Assembly (NCBI RefSeq): GCF_003594875.1
Contig: NZ_QZEY01000001.1
Span: forward strand, 558,001 to 622,000
From: Bailinhaonella thermotolerans
Lineage (GTDB): Bacteria; Actinomycetota; Actinomycetes; Streptosporangiales; Streptosporangiaceae
Direction of reading: 5' to 3'
DNA: 64,000 bases
Shown: one piece after another, positions 33,868-42,162 of the stretch
How the letters are laid out: every line of letters begins with the position of its first letter
Numbering within the stretch: the first letter of the stretch is position 1
Notes under the pieces: generated by a model
Databases searched by the model: none
Told to the model about the DNA's origin: nothing
The model's input: the letters and a program-made list of their open reading frames with translations, nothing else
Program-made: the position numbers and the translations under genes

Positions 33868-35181
33868 TCAGGGGGTGGGGCGGCCGCGCAGGAAGGCCGT
33901 GACCAGGTCTCGGTATTCGTCGGCCCGGTCGCGGGCTATGTCGTGGCCGGAGCCGGGGACGGGGCGGAAGACGGCGTTCGGCAGCACCTCGGCGTACTCG
34001 CGGGCGACCTCGGGCGCCAGGTAGTCGCACGAGCCGCGCAGCACCAGGACGGGCACGGTGACCCGGCGCAGCGCGGGCCGGGGGTCGGCGGCGGAGCGGG
34101 CGTCGCGCCCGGTCATGAGGTTGGCCCAGAACCCCGACCCCGCCTGCGGCACCCGCAGCGGCCGGCCGGGGCATCCGGCCCGCAGGTCCAGCTCGCCGAC
34201 GAGGGATCCGAACTCGCCGTCCATCGCCTCGTCCGGCAGCAGCGCGTGGGTGGCGCGCGGCCCGGCGACCTCGGCGAGCGCGGAGGCCAGCACCAGACGC
34301 GGATGTCGGTCCCACAGCGCCCGGTTCTGGTCGCGCAGCCCGCTCTCCGTCATGTGCCGGTTGTCCGGGAAGGCGGGAGACCAGATGGTCCCCGGCGAGG
34401 CCACGACCGCGCGGGCCACCCGGTCCGGGTGGGCGGCCAGGTAGGCGGCGGTGAGCTGGCCGCCCCAGGAGACGCCGGCCAGCACCACGGTGTCGGCGCC
34501 GATCGCGGCCCTGATGGCGTCCAGGTCGGCGACGTGCCGGGCGACGGTGTAGCCGCGTACGTCGGGCAGGCGGCTGGACAGGCCCGCGCCCACCTGGTGG
34601 TAGGCGTACACGTCGAAGCCGGCGGCGGCGAGCGCGGGCGCCAGCGGCGACGGCTCGGTGTCGGGGGCGCCCGGCCCGCCGTGCACCAGGATCACCGGCG
34701 TGTCCCGGCGCTCGCCGCGGGCCGGGGTGCGGGTGTAGGCGATGCGCGAGCCGGTCGGCAGGTCCCAGTACCGCGTGCCGGGCGCGGCCTCGATCGGCCG
34801 CTGCGGCGGCCCGCCGAACAGCAGGCCCGCGACGGGAACGGCCACGGCCGCCAGTTCCACCACGGCGACCGCGATCGGCGCCCAGCGCCGCGCCCGCGCG
34901 CCCGCCACCCGCCGCAGCGCCCACCGGCACGACAACCAGACCAGGGCCGCCGGCACCGGCGCGGCCACGGCCAGCGCCACGTAGCGGTCGCCGGTCACCG
35001 CTGCGACGGCCCACAGCGCGCCGAGCCCCGCCACGAGCCCGGCCGGGACCGCCAGGACGATGAGCGATCCGGCGGCCACCCACGCCCCGGCACCCGCACG
35101 CCCGCCACCGGCCACCCACGCCCCGGCACCCGCACGCCCGCCACCGGCCACCCGGCCCGGCTCACCGCCCGAAGCGCTCAT
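33868..35181 (-). CDS. Membrane-anchored alpha/beta hydrolase (prolyl-aminopeptidase-like)
   Basis: The 437-residue protein has an N-terminus carrying two exact 12-residue repeats (VAGGGRAGAGAW) from the DNA repeat at 35075. Three membrane segments follow (SLIVLAVPAGLVAGLGALWAV, YVALAVAAPVPAALVWL, VAVVELAAVAVPVAGLLFGG). The hydrolase domain has VILVHGGPGAPDTEPS (HGGPG motif of prolyl iminopeptidases), nucleophile elbow LAGVSWGGQLTA, acid LRGSCDYLAPE and His PGSGHDIARD. The catalytic domain should sit outside the membrane. It probably cleaves small peptides or amides; the substrate is unproved. Confidence 0.82.
   Translation of the reverse strand: MSASGGEPGRVAGGGRAGAGAWVAGGGRAGAGAWVAAGSLIVLAVPAGLVAGLGALWAVAAVTGDRYVALAVAAPVPAALVWLSCRWALRRVAGARARRWAPIAVAVVELAAVAVPVAGLLFGGPPQRPIEAAPGTRYWDLPTGSRIAYTRTPARGERRDTPVILVHGGPGAPDTEPSPLAPALAAAGFDVYAYHQVGAGLSSRLPDVRGYTVARHVADLDAIRAAIGADTVVLAGVSWGGQLTAAYLAAHPDRVARAVVASPGTIWSPAFPDNRHMTESGLRDQNRALWDRHPRLVLASALAEVAGPRATHALLPDEAMDGEFGSLVGELDLRAGCPGRPLRVPQAGSGFWANLMTGRDARSAADPRPALRRVTVPVLVLRGSCDYLAPEVAREYAEVLPNAVFRPVPGSGHDIARDRADEYRDLVTAFLRGRPTP
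35075..35146. repeat. Two exact 36-bp tandem repeats inside a coding region
   Basis: Two identical 36-bp units (starting GCCACCCACGCCCCGGCACC; 35075-35110 and 35111-35146) encode the duplicated VAGGGRAGAGAW peptide at the N-terminus of the membrane hydrolase. Identity at DNA level indicates recent slippage; the unit keeps the reading frame, so copy number can vary without killing the gene. Confidence 0.9.
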
Positions 35182-35383
35182 GCCCCGTCAACGCGCGGTC
35201 GTGTCATTTCTCTCCACCGCTCGGAGGGGAACCGGCGATCCCGTGGACTGCCGCCGTGGGCCCAAGCGACGGAGGAGCGTCGCCGCGACGGAAACGCACG
35301 CGGCGAGTCCCGGGGCATCCACCCCGGCGCGAGCCCCGGCCGGAGCGCGGGCCCTGTCGGCCAGCGCCCGGCCGGCCCCGGCC

Positions 35384-36205
35384 TCAGGACGCGGCGGTGG
35401 CGTCCTGGCGGTGGCCGACACCGACCAGGGTGGTGGCGTCCAGGGTGCTGATCCCCCGTTCGTCCAGCGCGTCCAGCAGGGTGCGCTGGACCCGGGAGAC
35501 CGCCCGCTCGTCCAGGCCGTCGAGCATCCCGCGAAAACCGCTGCCCACCACCAGGAGCCAGGCCAGTTCCTCGTCGACGACCAGTTCCAGGGGCACCCGC
35601 GTCACCGCCACGTCGCCGAGCCCCAGGCCCGCCAGCCATGCCCCGAGCTTGGACTCGGAGTCGATCCTGGTGACGGAGCCGCGGCTGGCGGGGGACGCCG
35701 GCTGGGCGCCGCGTTCCTCGCGGACGGCGTCCGCCAGCGCCCCGCCGAAGTCCTCCAGCGCGCCGCCGGCCCACGTGGTCACCGCGAACCTGCCGCCGGG
35801 CCGTACAGCGCCCGCCAGGCGAGCGCAGGCGGCGTCCATGTCCGGCAGCATGAAGACGCCGAGCACGCACATCGCCACGTCGTACGGCCCGGCGTCCCAC
35901 CGGGTGGCGTCGGCGTGGATGAAGCGCAGGTGGGCCAGTCCGTGCGCCGAGGCGCGTTCGCGGCCCTGGGCGAGGAGCGACTCGGCGAGGTCGATGGCGT
36001 CCACCCGGCCCTGCGCGCCGGTGGCGATCGCGGCGGGTACGGCGGAGCCGCCCGCGCCGCAGCACGCGTCGAGCACCCGTTCACCGGGCCGGACGCCGAC
36101 CGCGTCGACCGTCGCCTGGCCGATCGGATCCCACAGGTGGGGCGCCAGCCGCGCGAAGTCGGCGCCGGCGCGGTCGAACACGGCCCCGATGCCGGAGGGT
36201 TCCAT
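35384..36205 (-). CDS. Class I SAM-dependent methyltransferase
   Basis: The 273-residue enzyme has motif I VLDACCGAGGSAVPAAI, the acidic residue of strand 2 VDAIDLAESLLA, HADATRWDAGPYDVAMCVLGVFMLPD (motif II) and LAGAVRPGGRFAVTTW (motif III). The C-terminal third resembles UbiE/COQ5-type acceptor regions. The acceptor is unknown. ATG 36205 follows AGGAG and removes an upstream extension that overlaps the small ORF at 36232. The interval 35182-35383 between it and the hydrolase is empty. Confidence 0.85.
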   Translation of the reverse strand: MEPSGIGAVFDRAGADFARLAPHLWDPIGQATVDAVGVRPGERVLDACCGAGGSAVPAAIATGAQGRVDAIDLAESLLAQGRERASAHGLAHLRFIHADATRWDAGPYDVAMCVLGVFMLPDMDAACARLAGAVRPGGRFAVTTWAGGALEDFGGALADAVREERGAQPASPASRGSVTRIDSESKLGAWLAGLGLGDVAVTRVPLELVVDEELAWLLVVGSGFRGMLDGLDERAVSRVQRTLLDALDERGISTLDATTLVGVGHRQDATAAS

Positions 36206-36231
36206 GTGCGCTCCTGTTCGATGGGTCGGAT

Positions 36232-36360
36232 TCACGCGGGCCGGCGACTCAGCTCCCATACGGCTGCCGCCCGCTCCTCCGGCGTGCCGGCGCGGATGAG
36301 CCGCTTCAGCCAGGCCCGCCGTACGGCATGGCGAGCGGCGGCCGCCTTCCTGCGCTTCAT
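36232..36360 (-). CDS. 42-residue Arg/Ala-rich protein next to the Zur box
   Basis: The peptide MKRRKAAAARHAVRRAWLKR, continuing LIRAGTPEERAAAVWELSRRPA, is basic and strongly helical. It starts at ATG 36360, 22 bp from the Zur-type box and divergent from the broken COG0523 gene, so it could share that operator. It resembles no zinc-free ribosomal protein paralogue that Zur usually controls. The ordered pattern of charged and hydrophobic residues supports translation, but there is no homology evidence. Confidence 0.4.
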   Translation of the reverse strand: MKRRKAAAARHAVRRAWLKRLIRAGTPEERAAAVWELSRRPA

Positions 36361-36381
36361 TGTCGCGACATGTCATGATAA

Positions 36382-36396
36382 TGACAATGGTTTTCA
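36382..36396. promoter_or_regulatory. Zur-type box
   Basis: TGACAATGGTTTTCA matches the actinobacterial Zur consensus TGAAAATGATTTTCA at 13 of 15 positions and lies in an unusually AT-rich 35-bp island. It sits 21 bp before the ATG of the broken COG0523 gene, whose intact relatives are classic Zur targets. Zur (zinc-loaded) would repress in zinc sufficiency. Confidence 0.7.
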
Positions 36397-36416
36397 TTTT
36401 GGCAACTGGAGGCGCC

Positions 36417-36610
36417 ATGTCCCACCCGCGTCGTCGTGGTCGCCGGCCCGCACGCCCCGGCCCGCACCGCCGTTGTGAACCAACCGCTCCGTGAGCACCC
36501 CGGCGCTCTCGCCGTACACCACGACCTGGACGCGATCACCCGGGGCCGCATCCGCCGCGCGGTCCGCGACGGCGGCCGGGTCCTCGCAAGAGGTTGCCAG
36601 GTGAGACCGG
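36417..36610 (+). pseudogene. Broken COG0523 (CobW-like) zinc metallochaperone gene
   Basis: Behind the Zur box and a good GGAGG, ATG 36417 opens a frame that fails after ~25 codons. Starting at 36424 in the +1 frame the sequence reads TRVVVVAGPHAPARTAVVNQ, then PLREHPGALAVHHDLDAITRGRIRRAVRDGG. That is the N-terminus of the actinobacterial Zur-controlled COG0523 proteins, in which the P-loop is replaced by a H/P-x-A-R-T loop. Thus a 1-nt shift lies right after the start, and homology stops near 36610 where ~300 further codons are missing. The gene is dead while its regulation is still visible. Confidence 0.65.
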
Positions 36611-37146
36611 CGGGCGGAACCGGGTCGAGCCAGGCGATCCGACCCTGCCTCCTCGCGGGAAACCGGCGGTCCGCCGATGTTCACGCCGGGCGGCAGCGGT
36701 CGAACGTGAAGGTTCGTTCCGTCCTCTCCCGCCACTTCTGGCAGGCGAACGGGGCGAAGCCCGCATCAGCGGGTCGTGGGTGACTCATCGGGCTCGAAGC
36801 CATCGCCCGAGGGTTGCGAAGTCTTCGTCGGCGAGTCCCTTGTGTGGTGCCACGTGATGGAGGAGGGCCCGGCCGCCGGACGGGCGCCGGTGTCGACGCG
36901 GCCGGGCCGGCCACGCGGCGACGAGATCTTTTCGGCCGTCGGCGGGCACGGCGCATCCCTTCCCGGTGACCCACAGGTTTCGGTCATTACTCAGATGCTC
37001 TGTTCTTCGGCAAGGGCGGCGGGGAATGCCTCGCGGTCCCCAACCTGGTTATTCGGATGCGTGGCGGCTCAGCCCGCGGGCCGGCGGCCCGGGAGCCGAG
37101 CCGGCGGGACGCGGAGATTAACAAGCGGGGCGTTCCGTGCGCGCCG
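36611..37146. other. Gap without supported genes
   Basis: Between the COG0523 remnant and the PASTA-protein promoter no frame shows coherent protein sequence on either strand; this is probably what remains after deletion of the rest of the metallochaperone gene and its neighbours. Confidence 0.5.
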
Positions 37147-37173
37147 GATCCGCTCTTACAGCGATAGCGGATC
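37147..37173. promoter_or_regulatory. Inverted repeat upstream of the PASTA-protein promoter
   Basis: GATCCGCT (37147-37154) and AGCGGATC (37166-37173) are perfect 8-bp arms with an 11-bp spacer, ending 18 bp before the probable ECF -35 element. It may be an operator or a terminator of upstream transcription. Confidence 0.4.
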
Positions 37174-37191
37174 GCAATCCACCTTTCCCTT

Positions 37192-37215
37192 GGAACGCTA
37201 TAGGCTGCCTCCGTT
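37192..37215 (+). promoter_or_regulatory. Probable ECF-sigma (SigE-type) promoter
   Basis: GGAAC-N15-CGTT matches the extracytoplasmic-function sigma factor consensus GGAAC/N15-16/CGTT and lies 33 bp before the PASTA gene start. Envelope-stress control would suit a PASTA membrane protein. Judged by pattern only. Confidence 0.45.
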
Positions 37216-37248
37216 CTCAACTTCACAGTGAACCTTCGGAGTCAATCT

Positions 37249-37788
37249 ATGACCCACGGTCCCCGGCACGGCCAGCCGCCTTATCCTCCCGGCCCCTATG
37301 GGCCTCCGCCCTCGGCTCCGCCGCGCAATCCGGGGGTTCCCGCACTGGTCGCGGCACTCATCGGGCTGGGTGGCCTGGTGGTCGGCTGCTTCGGTGGCCT
37401 CATGGTGGGCGTCGCCGGCAGCGGCGACCCCGCTCCCCAGGTGACGGTGACTCAAGCCGCCGCACCGGCACCCAGTACCCCGAAAGCGGAAATACCGCCC
37501 AAAGCGCAGGCCAGTCCCGAGGACTCCAAACTGCCCGAGGTCGAGTCCAAGCCCAAGACGGTCAAGCTGCCCGACTTCGCCGGCCAGAATGCCGCCGTCG
37601 CACAGGATTGGCTTGTGGACCGCGGGTGGGACAGGGCCGAGGATATCGAGTTCGGCAGCTCCGACACCCTGGACACCTTTGTGGTCCTGCCTCAGAACTG
37701 GTGGGTCACCGACCAAAGCCACAAGCCGGGCAGCACCGTAAAGGTCGGCACGAAGATAGTCCTCACCTGCTCCAAGAAGCGCCCGTAA
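37249..37788 (+). CDS. Single-pass membrane protein with external PASTA-like domain
   Basis: The 179-residue protein has a Pro/Gly-rich cytoplasmic N-terminus (GQPPYPPGPYGPPPSAPP), one membrane helix (VPALVAALIGLGGLVVGCFGGLMVGV, residues ~32-58), a Pro/Lys-rich stalk, and a C-terminal PASTA-like domain from residue ~104 (VKLPDFAGQNAAVAQDWLVDRGW ... SHKPGSTVKVGTKIVLTCSK). PASTA domains bind muropeptides/peptidoglycan and occur in Ser/Thr kinases and penicillin-binding proteins. Here it is free-standing, so it may be a wall sensor or tether. ATG 37249 follows TTCGGAG. Confidence 0.8.
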   Translation: MTHGPRHGQPPYPPGPYGPPPSAPPRNPGVPALVAALIGLGGLVVGCFGGLMVGVAGSGDPAPQVTVTQAAAPAPSTPKAEIPPKAQASPEDSKLPEVESKPKTVKLPDFAGQNAAVAQDWLVDRGWDRAEDIEFGSSDTLDTFVVLPQNWWVTDQSHKPGSTVKVGTKIVLTCSKKRP

Positions 37789-38165
37789 GCCGCCCGCGCG
37801 CCGAAGCCTTCTCGGCTGATCCGAACTCCGCGCGAGTTCAACAGCGGCCACCCCTTACTCCAATACGGGAAAGGCGGCAGCTCGAATCAGGTATTCACAT
37901 TACGGAGGTTCCCGGCCACCTCCATGCCCGGCGGGGACGAACCTCCGTACGCGGGCGATCGGCACCCTCCCGCGCCTGCGCCCTCACCTGCCGTTACGGG
38001 CAGAACTTCGGGAAACGCGCCGAGCTTGTGTGCTGGGCGGACCCCGAACATGATGAGGTGGCCCAGTCCGAGCAGGACAGGCGGTCACTTCGTGCGCGGG
38101 TCGGTGTCCGTCACAGCGGAGCAGGAGACGATTGGCATGCCGTGGTCCCCTGACGTTGAGTTCGC
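37789..38165. other. Intergenic region before the nSTAND1-WD40 gene
   Basis: This interval shows no coherent coding frame. It contains a relatively AT-rich tract around 37850-37910 (TATTCACATTACGGAGG-like) that may hold the promoter of the large NTPase gene. Nothing else is visible. Confidence 0.4.
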
Positions 38166-41100
38166 ATGAGGCGGCAACGTCAACTGGCGCTGCTGCTGCA
38201 GGTCCTGTTGGTCGTGGTGGCCAGCCTGCTGGGCATCGTCACCAACTACGCGACCGACGTCGAGGAAACCCCGTTCTACCTTGAGCTGCTGCAGACGATC
38301 GCGGTGCCCGGCATCGGCGTACTGATCATCTTTCTGATCGTCGGGCATGTCGTGGCGTACCGGCTGGAGAGCCCCGCCCCACCTCGACGCTCGTGGGATC
38401 GGTCGCGGACGCCCTATCCGGGCCTGGACGCCTTCCAGCGAGATGAGGCGGCGGTCTTCTTCGGCCGAGAGGGGCAGATCACCGAGCTCACCCGCAGGCT
38501 GCAACAGTCACCGGCGCGCTGGGAGGATCGATTCATCCCCCTGGTGGGCGCGTCGGGCAGCGGGAAGTCGTCCTTGGTCCAGGCAGGGGTGATCCCCCGG
38601 CTGGGAGATCGCCGCTGGCTGGTCCTGCCCGTGATGACACCCGGCGGCGATCCCTTCGGCGCCTTGGCGCGCGCGCTCGCCCGGCTCGACCCGGCCCGGG
38701 ACGAGGCCGGAATCCTGCGACGGCTCCGCGGCTCGCCGCAGGAGCTGGCCGCCACGCTCAGGGAGGCACGCGACAGCCAAGGGCACCGCTTCCGGCGCGT
38801 TCTCCTGGTCATCGATCAGCTCGAGGAGCTGCTGACCCTGTCCGGCGAACGTGACCGATCCGCCTTTCTGCACGCTCTGGCCCAGGCCCTCGCCGGGGAT
38901 TCACGTCTCTGGGTGCTCGCCACGGTGCGGATCGAGTTCCTTCGCGACCTGCTGGAGACAGAGCAGGCCGACCTGTTCCAGAATCCCGTGGCGATCGGCG
39001 CGATGGACCGCTCGCAGCTGATGCAGGCGGTCCTGTGCCCGGGCGAACTCGTGGACATGACGTTCGCTCCCGGGCTCGTCGAAACCGTCGTGGACGACGC
39101 CGGAACCAGCGATGCGCTGCCCCTGCTGGCCTACCTGCTCCAGGAGGTGTATTACGCCGTCGGTCCCGGCTCCGTGGTCACCCTGGAGCGGTACCGCGCC
39201 TTGGGCGGGGTCGCTGGGGCACTGTCGCGGCAGGCCGACCAGGTGATGACCGAACTCCGTGGGGAGGCGGAGCCCGAGGCGGTCTTCGCGGTCCTGCTGA
39301 AGTTCGTCACGGTGGAAGGCCAGGAGGCCACGCGACGCCGGGTTCCGCTCGCCGAACTGCCGGCATCCGAACGCCGCGTGGTGGACGCCTTCGTCGACGC
39401 CCGGCTGCTGGTGACCGACGCGGACGACGGCCGGCCGTACGCGCACGTGGCGCATGAGGCGCTGTTCCGGCAGTGGCCGCCGCTGCGGCAGGAGGTCGAG
39501 ACCCGAATCGAGCAGCTCCGCCAGCGAGCCGAGCTGGAGCGATGGGCGGCCGACTGGCGACGGTCCGGTCGCAGTGAGGACTACCTCCTCACGGGCGAGC
39601 GGCTGGCTCTGGCCCAGCGGTGGCTGGCGGCTCTGGAGGAGGGCGGCCAGGCCTCCGAGTCGGTTCGCGAGCTGGTGGATGTGTCTCTGCGACGAGATCG
39701 GGCGTTTCTCCGCCGGGTCTCCGAGGGCATCGGGCGCTACGTCCTGGCCAACGCCGAGCGGTATCCCGAGCTGTCGATCCTGCTGTCGCTGGCGGCGCTC
39801 GGCGAATGCGCGGCCACTCCGGCCGCCCAGCGCGCTCTGATGGCCGCTCTGGCGTTCAGCCACCTCCGGCTGGTGCTGAAGGGCCATACCGACACCGTCC
39901 GCAATCTCGCCTGGTCTCCGGATGGGGCCTGGATCGCCACCGCGTCCCGGGACGGGACAGCGCGCGTCTTCGACGCCCAGACCGGCCATTGCGAGCGGAC
40001 CCTGGCCGGCCATGGGGGCATGGTGGAGATGGTCGCCTGGTCCCCCGACTCGGCGCGGCTCGCCACCGCCTCCCGCGACCACACCATCCGAGTGTGGGAG
40101 GTCGCGAGCGGCGCCACGGTGAACGTCCTGAGCGGCGCCTCCGACGTCGTACGCGGCGTCGCCTGGTCGCCGGACGGAACACGGATCGCCGGCGCATCCA
40201 GGGACCAGGTCGTCCGGGTATGGGACACCACCACCGGCGAGCTGCGGCACGCCCTGCGCGGTCATCGCGACAACGTGCTCGGCATCGGCTGGTCCCCGTA
40301 CGGCAGGCTCGCCACCGCCTCCCACGACCGCACCGTGATCATCTGGGACCTCGCCGCCGACAGGCCCCGCGTGCGGCTGGAAGGGCACACCGACTTCGTC
40401 GAAGGCCTCGCCTGGTCCCCCGACGGTCAGAGCCTCGCCTCCTCCTCCGGAGACCACACCATCCGCGTCTGGGATGGCACCACCGGCGACCAGCGACTGC
40501 TCATCCGCGGCCACGCCGACCAGATCTGGAACCTCGCCTGGTCCCCCGACGGCCGCCGGCTGGCCTCGGTGTCCACCGACCGCACGGCCCGCATCTTCGA
40601 CGCGCACGACGCCGAACCGCTCGCCGTGCTCCGCGGGCACGACGACACCGTCTGGGGCGTCACCTGGTCACCCGACGGCTCCCGCATCGCCACCGGGTCG
40701 GAGGACGGCACGGCCCGCATCTGGGACGTACGGCCCCGCGGGGCCGAGGAACGCCTGCTGACCGGCCACGACCAACAGCTCAACCGGGCCGCGTGGTCAC
40801 ACGACGGCCTCCGCGTGGCCACCGCCTGCGACGATCGCACCGTACGCCTCTGGAACGCCGCCGACGGCGAACCGATCTCCGTTCTGGAAGGCCACTCAGA
40901 CCGCGTCTGGACGGTCGCCTGGTCCCCCGACGGGTCACGGATCGCCACCGGTTCCCAGGACGGAACCGCCCGGCTCTGGACCGGAACCCGCGGCGCGGCC
41001 GTACTCGACCACCACGGCTCGGCCGTGGAGGCCGTCGCCTGGGCACCGGACGGGTCACGCCTCGTCACCGGAGGCCATGACCGCTCGGTGCGGATCTGGG

Positions 41101-41711
41101 ACGCCAGGGACGGCGCCGGACTCGCGGTTCTCACCGGCCATCAGGACTGGGTGGTCGGGGCGGCCTGGTCTCCGAGCGGGCGTCTGATCGCCACCACGTC
41201 CGACGACCGGACCTGCAGAATCTGGGAGATCGGCACCGGTGAGCAGCTCACCGTGCTACGGGGCCACGAGAACTGGGTCGATGACGTCTCCTGGTCGCCC
41301 GATGAGCAGTACGTCGTCACGGGCTCGGCCGATTGGACGGCTCGAATCTGGGAGGTGGCGACAGGGCGGCCGGCCGGTGTTCTCCGCGGGCACGAGGGCA
41401 GGGTCCGCGGCGTGTCCTGGTCGCCCGACGGCGGGCGGATCGCCACCGGCTCCGACGACCGGACCGTACGCGTCTGGGACGCCGCCACCGGTGAAGAGAT
41501 CGTCGTAGCCGGAGTCCACCAGGACAAGGTGACGTCCGTCGCCTGGTCCCCTGACGGGCGGCGGCTGCTCACCGCCTCCTATGACGCGACCGCCCGAATC
41601 TGGCCGGCCGACCCTGACTTCGACCGGCTTCAGGCCAAGGCCCGCGGCCGTGTCTTCCGCACTCTCACCGAGGACGAGCGGCGCAGCCACCTGCTGCCCT
41701 CAAGCCCCTGA
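38166..41711 (+). CDS. Membrane-anchored nSTAND1 NTPase with 14 WD40 repeats
   Basis: This large 1181-residue protein has two N-terminal membrane helices (LALLLQVLLVVVASLLGIV and IAVPGIGVLIIFLIVGHVVAY) that anchor it. The nSTAND1 domain opens with the signature PYPGLDAFQRDEAAVFFGRE, Walker A G128ASGSGKS135, Walker B VLLVIDQLEELLTL (~212-225), then PLLAYLLQEVY and the HEALFRQW sensor/winged-helix region. From residue ~572 fourteen WD40 units follow, each with GH...V..(A)WSPDG...(T)GS.D.T.RIWD, i.e. two seven-bladed propellers. Such proteins are oligomerising signal switches in which the propeller senses a ligand. In actinomycetes they occur in defence and developmental contexts; the partner here is unknown. 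Confidence 0.92.
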   Translation: MRRQRQLALLLQVLLVVVASLLGIVTNYATDVEETPFYLELLQTIAVPGIGVLIIFLIVGHVVAYRLESPAPPRRSWDRSRTPYPGLDAFQRDEAAVFFGREGQITELTRRLQQSPARWEDRFIPLVGASGSGKSSLVQAGVIPRLGDRRWLVLPVMTPGGDPFGALARALARLDPARDEAGILRRLRGSPQELAATLREARDSQGHRFRRVLLVIDQLEELLTLSGERDRSAFLHALAQALAGDSRLWVLATVRIEFLRDLLETEQADLFQNPVAIGAMDRSQLMQAVLCPGELVDMTFAPGLVETVVDDAGTSDALPLLAYLLQEVYYAVGPGSVVTLERYRALGGVAGALSRQADQVMTELRGEAEPEAVFAVLLKFVTVEGQEATRRRVPLAELPASERRVVDAFVDARLLVTDADDGRPYAHVAHEALFRQWPPLRQEVETRIEQLRQRAELERWAADWRRSGRSEDYLLTGERLALAQRWLAALEEGGQASESVRELVDVSLRRDRAFLRRVSEGIGRYVLANAERYPELSILLSLAALGECAATPAAQRALMAALAFSHLRLVLKGHTDTVRNLAWSPDGAWIATASRDGTARVFDAQTGHCERTLAGHGGMVEMVAWSPDSARLATASRDHTIRVWEVASGATVNVLSGASDVVRGVAWSPDGTRIAGASRDQVVRVWDTTTGELRHALRGHRDNVLGIGWSPYGRLATASHDRTVIIWDLAADRPRVRLEGHTDFVEGLAWSPDGQSLASSSGDHTIRVWDGTTGDQRLLIRGHADQIWNLAWSPDGRRLASVSTDRTARIFDAHDAEPLAVLRGHDDTVWGVTWSPDGSRIATGSEDGTARIWDVRPRGAEERLLTGHDQQLNRAAWSHDGLRVATACDDRTVRLWNAADGEPISVLEGHSDRVWTVAWSPDGSRIATGSQDGTARLWTGTRGAAVLDHHGSAVEAVAWAPDGSRLVTGGHDRSVRIWDARDGAGLAVLTGHQDWVVGAAWSPSGRLIATTSDDRTCRIWEIGTGEQLTVLRGHENWVDDVSWSPDEQYVVTGSADWTARIWEVATGRPAGVLRGHEGRVRGVSWSPDGGRIATGSDDRTVRVWDAATGEEIVVAGVHQDKVTSVAWSPDGRRLLTASYDATARIWPADPDFDRLQAKARGRVFRTLTEDERRSHLLPSSP

Positions 41712-42011
41712 TGACGCGACCGGCTCGACCTCCCGGACCTCGGTCTTGAGGAGGTACTCCTTCGGGTCGAGCCCCATCCGCTTCCGCTGAGGCGACGCCC
41801 AGTACTGGGCGTTGCGCTCGGCGAAGCTCTCCGGGCCCGCGTAGGAGAGCAGCCAGATGAACTGGTTCTTCTCCCGGTCGAGCCAGGCCCCGTGGATCTC
41901 GAAGCCGAACTCCAGTCGCAGCGGCACGACCAGTTCCCGCCATTTGCCGGCCCACTCATCGAGCAGGCCCTCACGCACGGTGTAGACGCGAAGCTGAGTC
42001 GATCCGTTCAT
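41700..42011 (-). CDS. NIPSNAP-family protein
   Basis: The 103-residue ferredoxin-like dimeric alpha/beta-barrel protein has LRVYTVREGLLDEWAGKWRELVVPLRLEFGFEIHGAWL and FIWLLSYAGPESFAERNAQYWASPQRKRM, the NIPSNAP pattern. Members are small oligomeric proteins, some acting as monooxygenase-like or stress proteins. The ATG at 42011 directly follows GCGGGAG. The last 12 bp overlap the 3' end of the convergent nSTAND1-WD40 gene. Confidence 0.82.
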   Translation of the reverse strand: MNGSTQLRVYTVREGLLDEWAGKWRELVVPLRLEFGFEIHGAWLDREKNQFIWLLSYAGPESFAERNAQYWASPQRKRMGLDPKEYLLKTEVREVEPVASSGA

Positions 42012-42162
42012 CTCCCGCTCCTCGAGGCTGCCCGCGGCCAAGGGAGTCAGTGGCCACGCGAGGAGATCTTAGGCACCGGGGGCCACCCGGGTCACCGGTT
42101 CTCCTGTGAGCCGGCCATGCCGTCGGGGAACTGTGGTCCGTACGGTGGTTAGGTTGGCCGGT

